A DNA stretch of 21,366 nt, taken from positions 1 through 21,366 of the IMG/VR virus record IMGVR_UViG_3300032086_004469. The stretch is one strand, 5' to 3'. The DNA is from a virus. Shown here piece by piece: positions 20,292-21,366 of this stretch; position 1 is the stretch's first letter, and each line of letters opens with the position of its first letter. The notes beneath the pieces were generated by a model. That model saw only the letters and a program-made list of their open reading frames with translations, did not search any database and had not been told where the DNA came from. A program made the translations under genes and the position numbers.

Positions 20292-21059
20292 ATGTATAAT
20301 CAAAGCCCGTATAAAGAAATACCTGAAGAGTTAAAAGATAAATTTACAATGAATGGTAAGATTCCCATTCTTAACTGGTGGTTTGATGGTACAAAAGATA
20401 TAAGTTCTATAGGAGAGGATGTATGGACTGATGAATATATTCAATCACATTGTGATAGATTCACAGTTGATAATATTAGTAATAATAGAGAAGGAAAAAG
20501 CCCATACGGGCATGAATCCGTATCTAATCTTCTAAAATCGTTTCAAGATTATGATATATCTAATAAACGCGTAGCTGTAGTTGGCTCTCTTGTACCATGG
20601 ATAGAGGCAATGCTAATCAATCTCGGTAACGATGTAACCACTATTGAGTATAATGTACCAACCACAAAGTTTACAAATCTACAATGTAAAGATTATTTTA
20701 ATTACTTCATGAGTAATGAAGATCAATTTGATGCTATTATATCGTTTTCATCTATAGAGCATAGTGGCTTAGGTAGATATGGTGACCCGCTAGATCCTGA
20801 CGGTGATATACATACAATGAATGTTATAAGAAAGAATCTCAAAGATAACGGAATACTTATATGGGGATCGCCTGTCGGGTGGGATACGTTAGTATGGAAC
20901 GCTCACCGGGTATATGGTCCAATAAGAATGCCTATACTGTTTAAAGACTTCATAAAACAGCAATGGTATGGCACATCCGAGGAGCAGCTATTTAGAGGCA
21001 ACAAAGTTGCCCAGATAAACGGCTATCAGCCTGTAGTCGTTCTTAGAAAGAAAACTTAA
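20292..21059 (+). CDS. DUF268-family protein with methyltransferase-like fold
   Basis: This 255-residue protein has the motifs VAVVGSLVPWIEAML (94-108), DAIISFSSIEHSGLGRYGD (147-165) and WNAHRVYGPIRMPILF (202-217). They match the DUF268 family of uncharacterised proteins from bacteria, viruses and nematodes. The early strand-loop-helix with an acidic residue at the end of the next strand (TIEYN, 117-121) resembles an S-adenosylmethionine-binding Rossmann fold, and SSIEH parallels the motif after strand four of methyltransferases, so it may be a methyltransferase-like enzyme of cell-surface sugar metabolism. Its biochemical activity is not established. It is transcribed with or just after the thermonuclease, and the non-coding stretch from 21060 follows. 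Confidence 0.72.
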   Translation: MYNQSPYKEIPEELKDKFTMNGKIPILNWWFDGTKDISSIGEDVWTDEYIQSHCDRFTVDNISNNREGKSPYGHESVSNLLKSFQDYDISNKRVAVVGSLVPWIEAMLINLGNDVTTIEYNVPTTKFTNLQCKDYFNYFMSNEDQFDAIISFSSIEHSGLGRYGDPLDPDGDIHTMNVIRKNLKDNGILIWGSPVGWDTLVWNAHRVYGPIRMPILFKDFIKQQWYGTSEEQLFRGNKVAQINGYQPVVVLRKKT

Positions 21060-21072
21060 CCACACGGCTCTA

Positions 21073-21093
21073 TTCCCTTCTGCAAGAAGGGGG
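21073..21093 (+). terminator. Hairpin after the DUF268-like gene, possible terminator
   Basis: CCCTTCT and AGAAGGG form a perfect 7-bp stem with a GCA loop, extendable by two T-G pairs, starting 14 nt after the DUF268-like stop. The following CTTCTATATAT is only partly T-rich, so termination is likely but not certain. Confidence 0.45.
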
Positions 21094-21260
21094 CTTCTAT
21101 ATATACAGAAATTCCGCGCGCGAAAAAAATTTTTGTAGCATGGGGCCCCCAACTTCCCATTCCCGTTCTCTATAGTCAGAGAATTCTAATGGCGTGGTCT
21201 GACAGAGCGGTTCTCTCTGATAGACCCCTTTCTCTAGAGACAACCTTCGGACATAGAAAG
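21094..21260. other. Structured non-coding stretch with repeated CTCT/AGAG elements
   Basis: No reading frame of note occurs here. From left to right it holds CGCGCGCG next to an A7-T5 block, a GGGGCCCC palindrome, a TTCTCT/AGAGAA hairpin (21166-21183), a strong 31-nt hairpin (21196-21226) and a TCTCTAGAGA palindrome (21231-21240). In the 31-nt hairpin, six pairs, an A-A mismatch and five pairs close a 7-nt loop. The density of inverted repeats suggests a structured RNA or a processing region, but no known RNA family is recognised and it is not a tRNA cloverleaf. Confidence 0.45.
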
Positions 21261-21281
21261 ACCGGCCCATCTCTGAGCCGG
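21249..21281 (-). terminator. Probable terminator of the partial minus-strand gene at the right edge
   Basis: On the minus strand CCGGC and GCCGG form a 5-bp GC stem around a 10-nt loop, then TCTTTCTATG. It starts 22 nt after the stop of the edge gene. The T tract is interrupted, so confidence is moderate. Confidence 0.5.
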
Positions 21282-21303
21282 CCCTTCGTTACAACACACA
21301 CTA

Positions 21304-21366
21304 TTAAATGCCGAATGCCTGACGCATCTTTTCTAAAGTATCTGAATAGTTATCGTTAACAGTACC
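21304..21366 (-). CDS. C-terminal end of a protein cut by the window edge
   Basis: On the minus strand the last 20 codons of a gene are visible, reading GTVNDNYSDTLEKMRQAFGI then TAA. The frame is open to the window edge and a hairpin follows the stop. The remnant is too short to identify. Given the neighbourhood a virion protein is likely, but this is context only. Confidence 0.5.
   Translation of the reverse strand, partial: GTVNDNYSDTLEKMRQAFGI

Noticed and set aside
21160-21230. A tRNA or tRNA-like gene
   Set aside because: There is no cloverleaf, no T-loop consensus and no acceptor stem; only separate hairpins can be drawn.
1-21366. Integrated prophage or bacterial island
   Set aside because: No integrase, attachment site, tRNA flank or bacterial housekeeping gene was seen; the window is continuous T4-type phage sequence.

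Overview
The window is part of a T4-like tailed phage (contractile-tail myovirus) genome. On the minus strand it carries a recognisable T4-type virion set: gp15-like tail sheath stabiliser, gp20 portal, gp13-like neck protein, gp4-like head-completion nuclease, gp21 prohead protease, a 50-codon core-protein candidate, gp22 scaffold, gp23 major capsid protein and a gp5/VgrG-like spike. The AT-rich sequence, T4-type late-promoter octamers and the accessory genes (Hsp20, pyrimidine-dimer glycosylase-like protein, phosphoribosyltransferase, DUF268-like protein) look like a marine T4-like phage. An encoded outer-membrane beta-barrel candidate points to a Gram-negative host. No integrase, tRNA, rRNA, insertion sequence or CRISPR array was seen, and the host cannot be named from sequence alone.

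Layout from left to right. At 1-2300 (+) there is an accessory block: secreted beta-barrel protein, Hsp20, glycosylase-like protein, PQ-loop/SemiSWEET-like membrane protein and a small conserved-looking protein. At 2274-5561 (-) lie a membrane-anchored coiled-coil protein, the lysozyme-less spike protein and a coiled-coil protein. At 5609-7857 (+) a tight three-gene operon encodes a TGT/DpdA-like transglycosylase, a P-loop kinase and QueF, the preQ0 reductase. At 7872-11659 (-) is the head module gp23, gp22, 50-aa protein, gp21, gp4. An acidic unknown protein lies at 11677-12201 (+). At 12194-13513 (-) are a new 53-aa protein and the gp13-like neck protein. An adhesin pair is inserted at 13606-15206 (+). 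At 15203-19773 (-) come gp20, gp15-like, phosphoribosyltransferase, an unknown protein, an HEXXH zincin-like protein and a helix-extended-helix plus EF-hand protein. At 19829-21059 (+) are a staphylococcal-nuclease-family protein and a DUF268-like protein. A hairpin-rich non-coding stretch follows to 21303, and then the end of another minus-strand gene.

How the genes work together. The minus strand builds the head, neck and tail. Plus-strand genes sit in cassettes between these blocks and supply host-manipulation, DNA-modification and adsorption functions. The most system-like element is the 7-deazaguanine cassette: QueF would make preQ1 from preQ0 and the DpdA-like enzyme could insert a 7-deazaguanine into phage DNA, with a kinase of unknown role between them. 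No preQ0-synthesis gene is visible here, so preQ0 would come from the host or from phage genes elsewhere.

A second window-wide signal is regulatory. An octamer of the form NNTAAATA lies upstream of at least 17 genes on both strands. In eight cases it ends exactly 5 nt before the start codon, leaving no room for a Shine-Dalgarno leader. This suggests late promoters that yield leaderless or nearly leaderless mRNAs. The major capsid gene is the clear exception, having a leader with AAAGGA.
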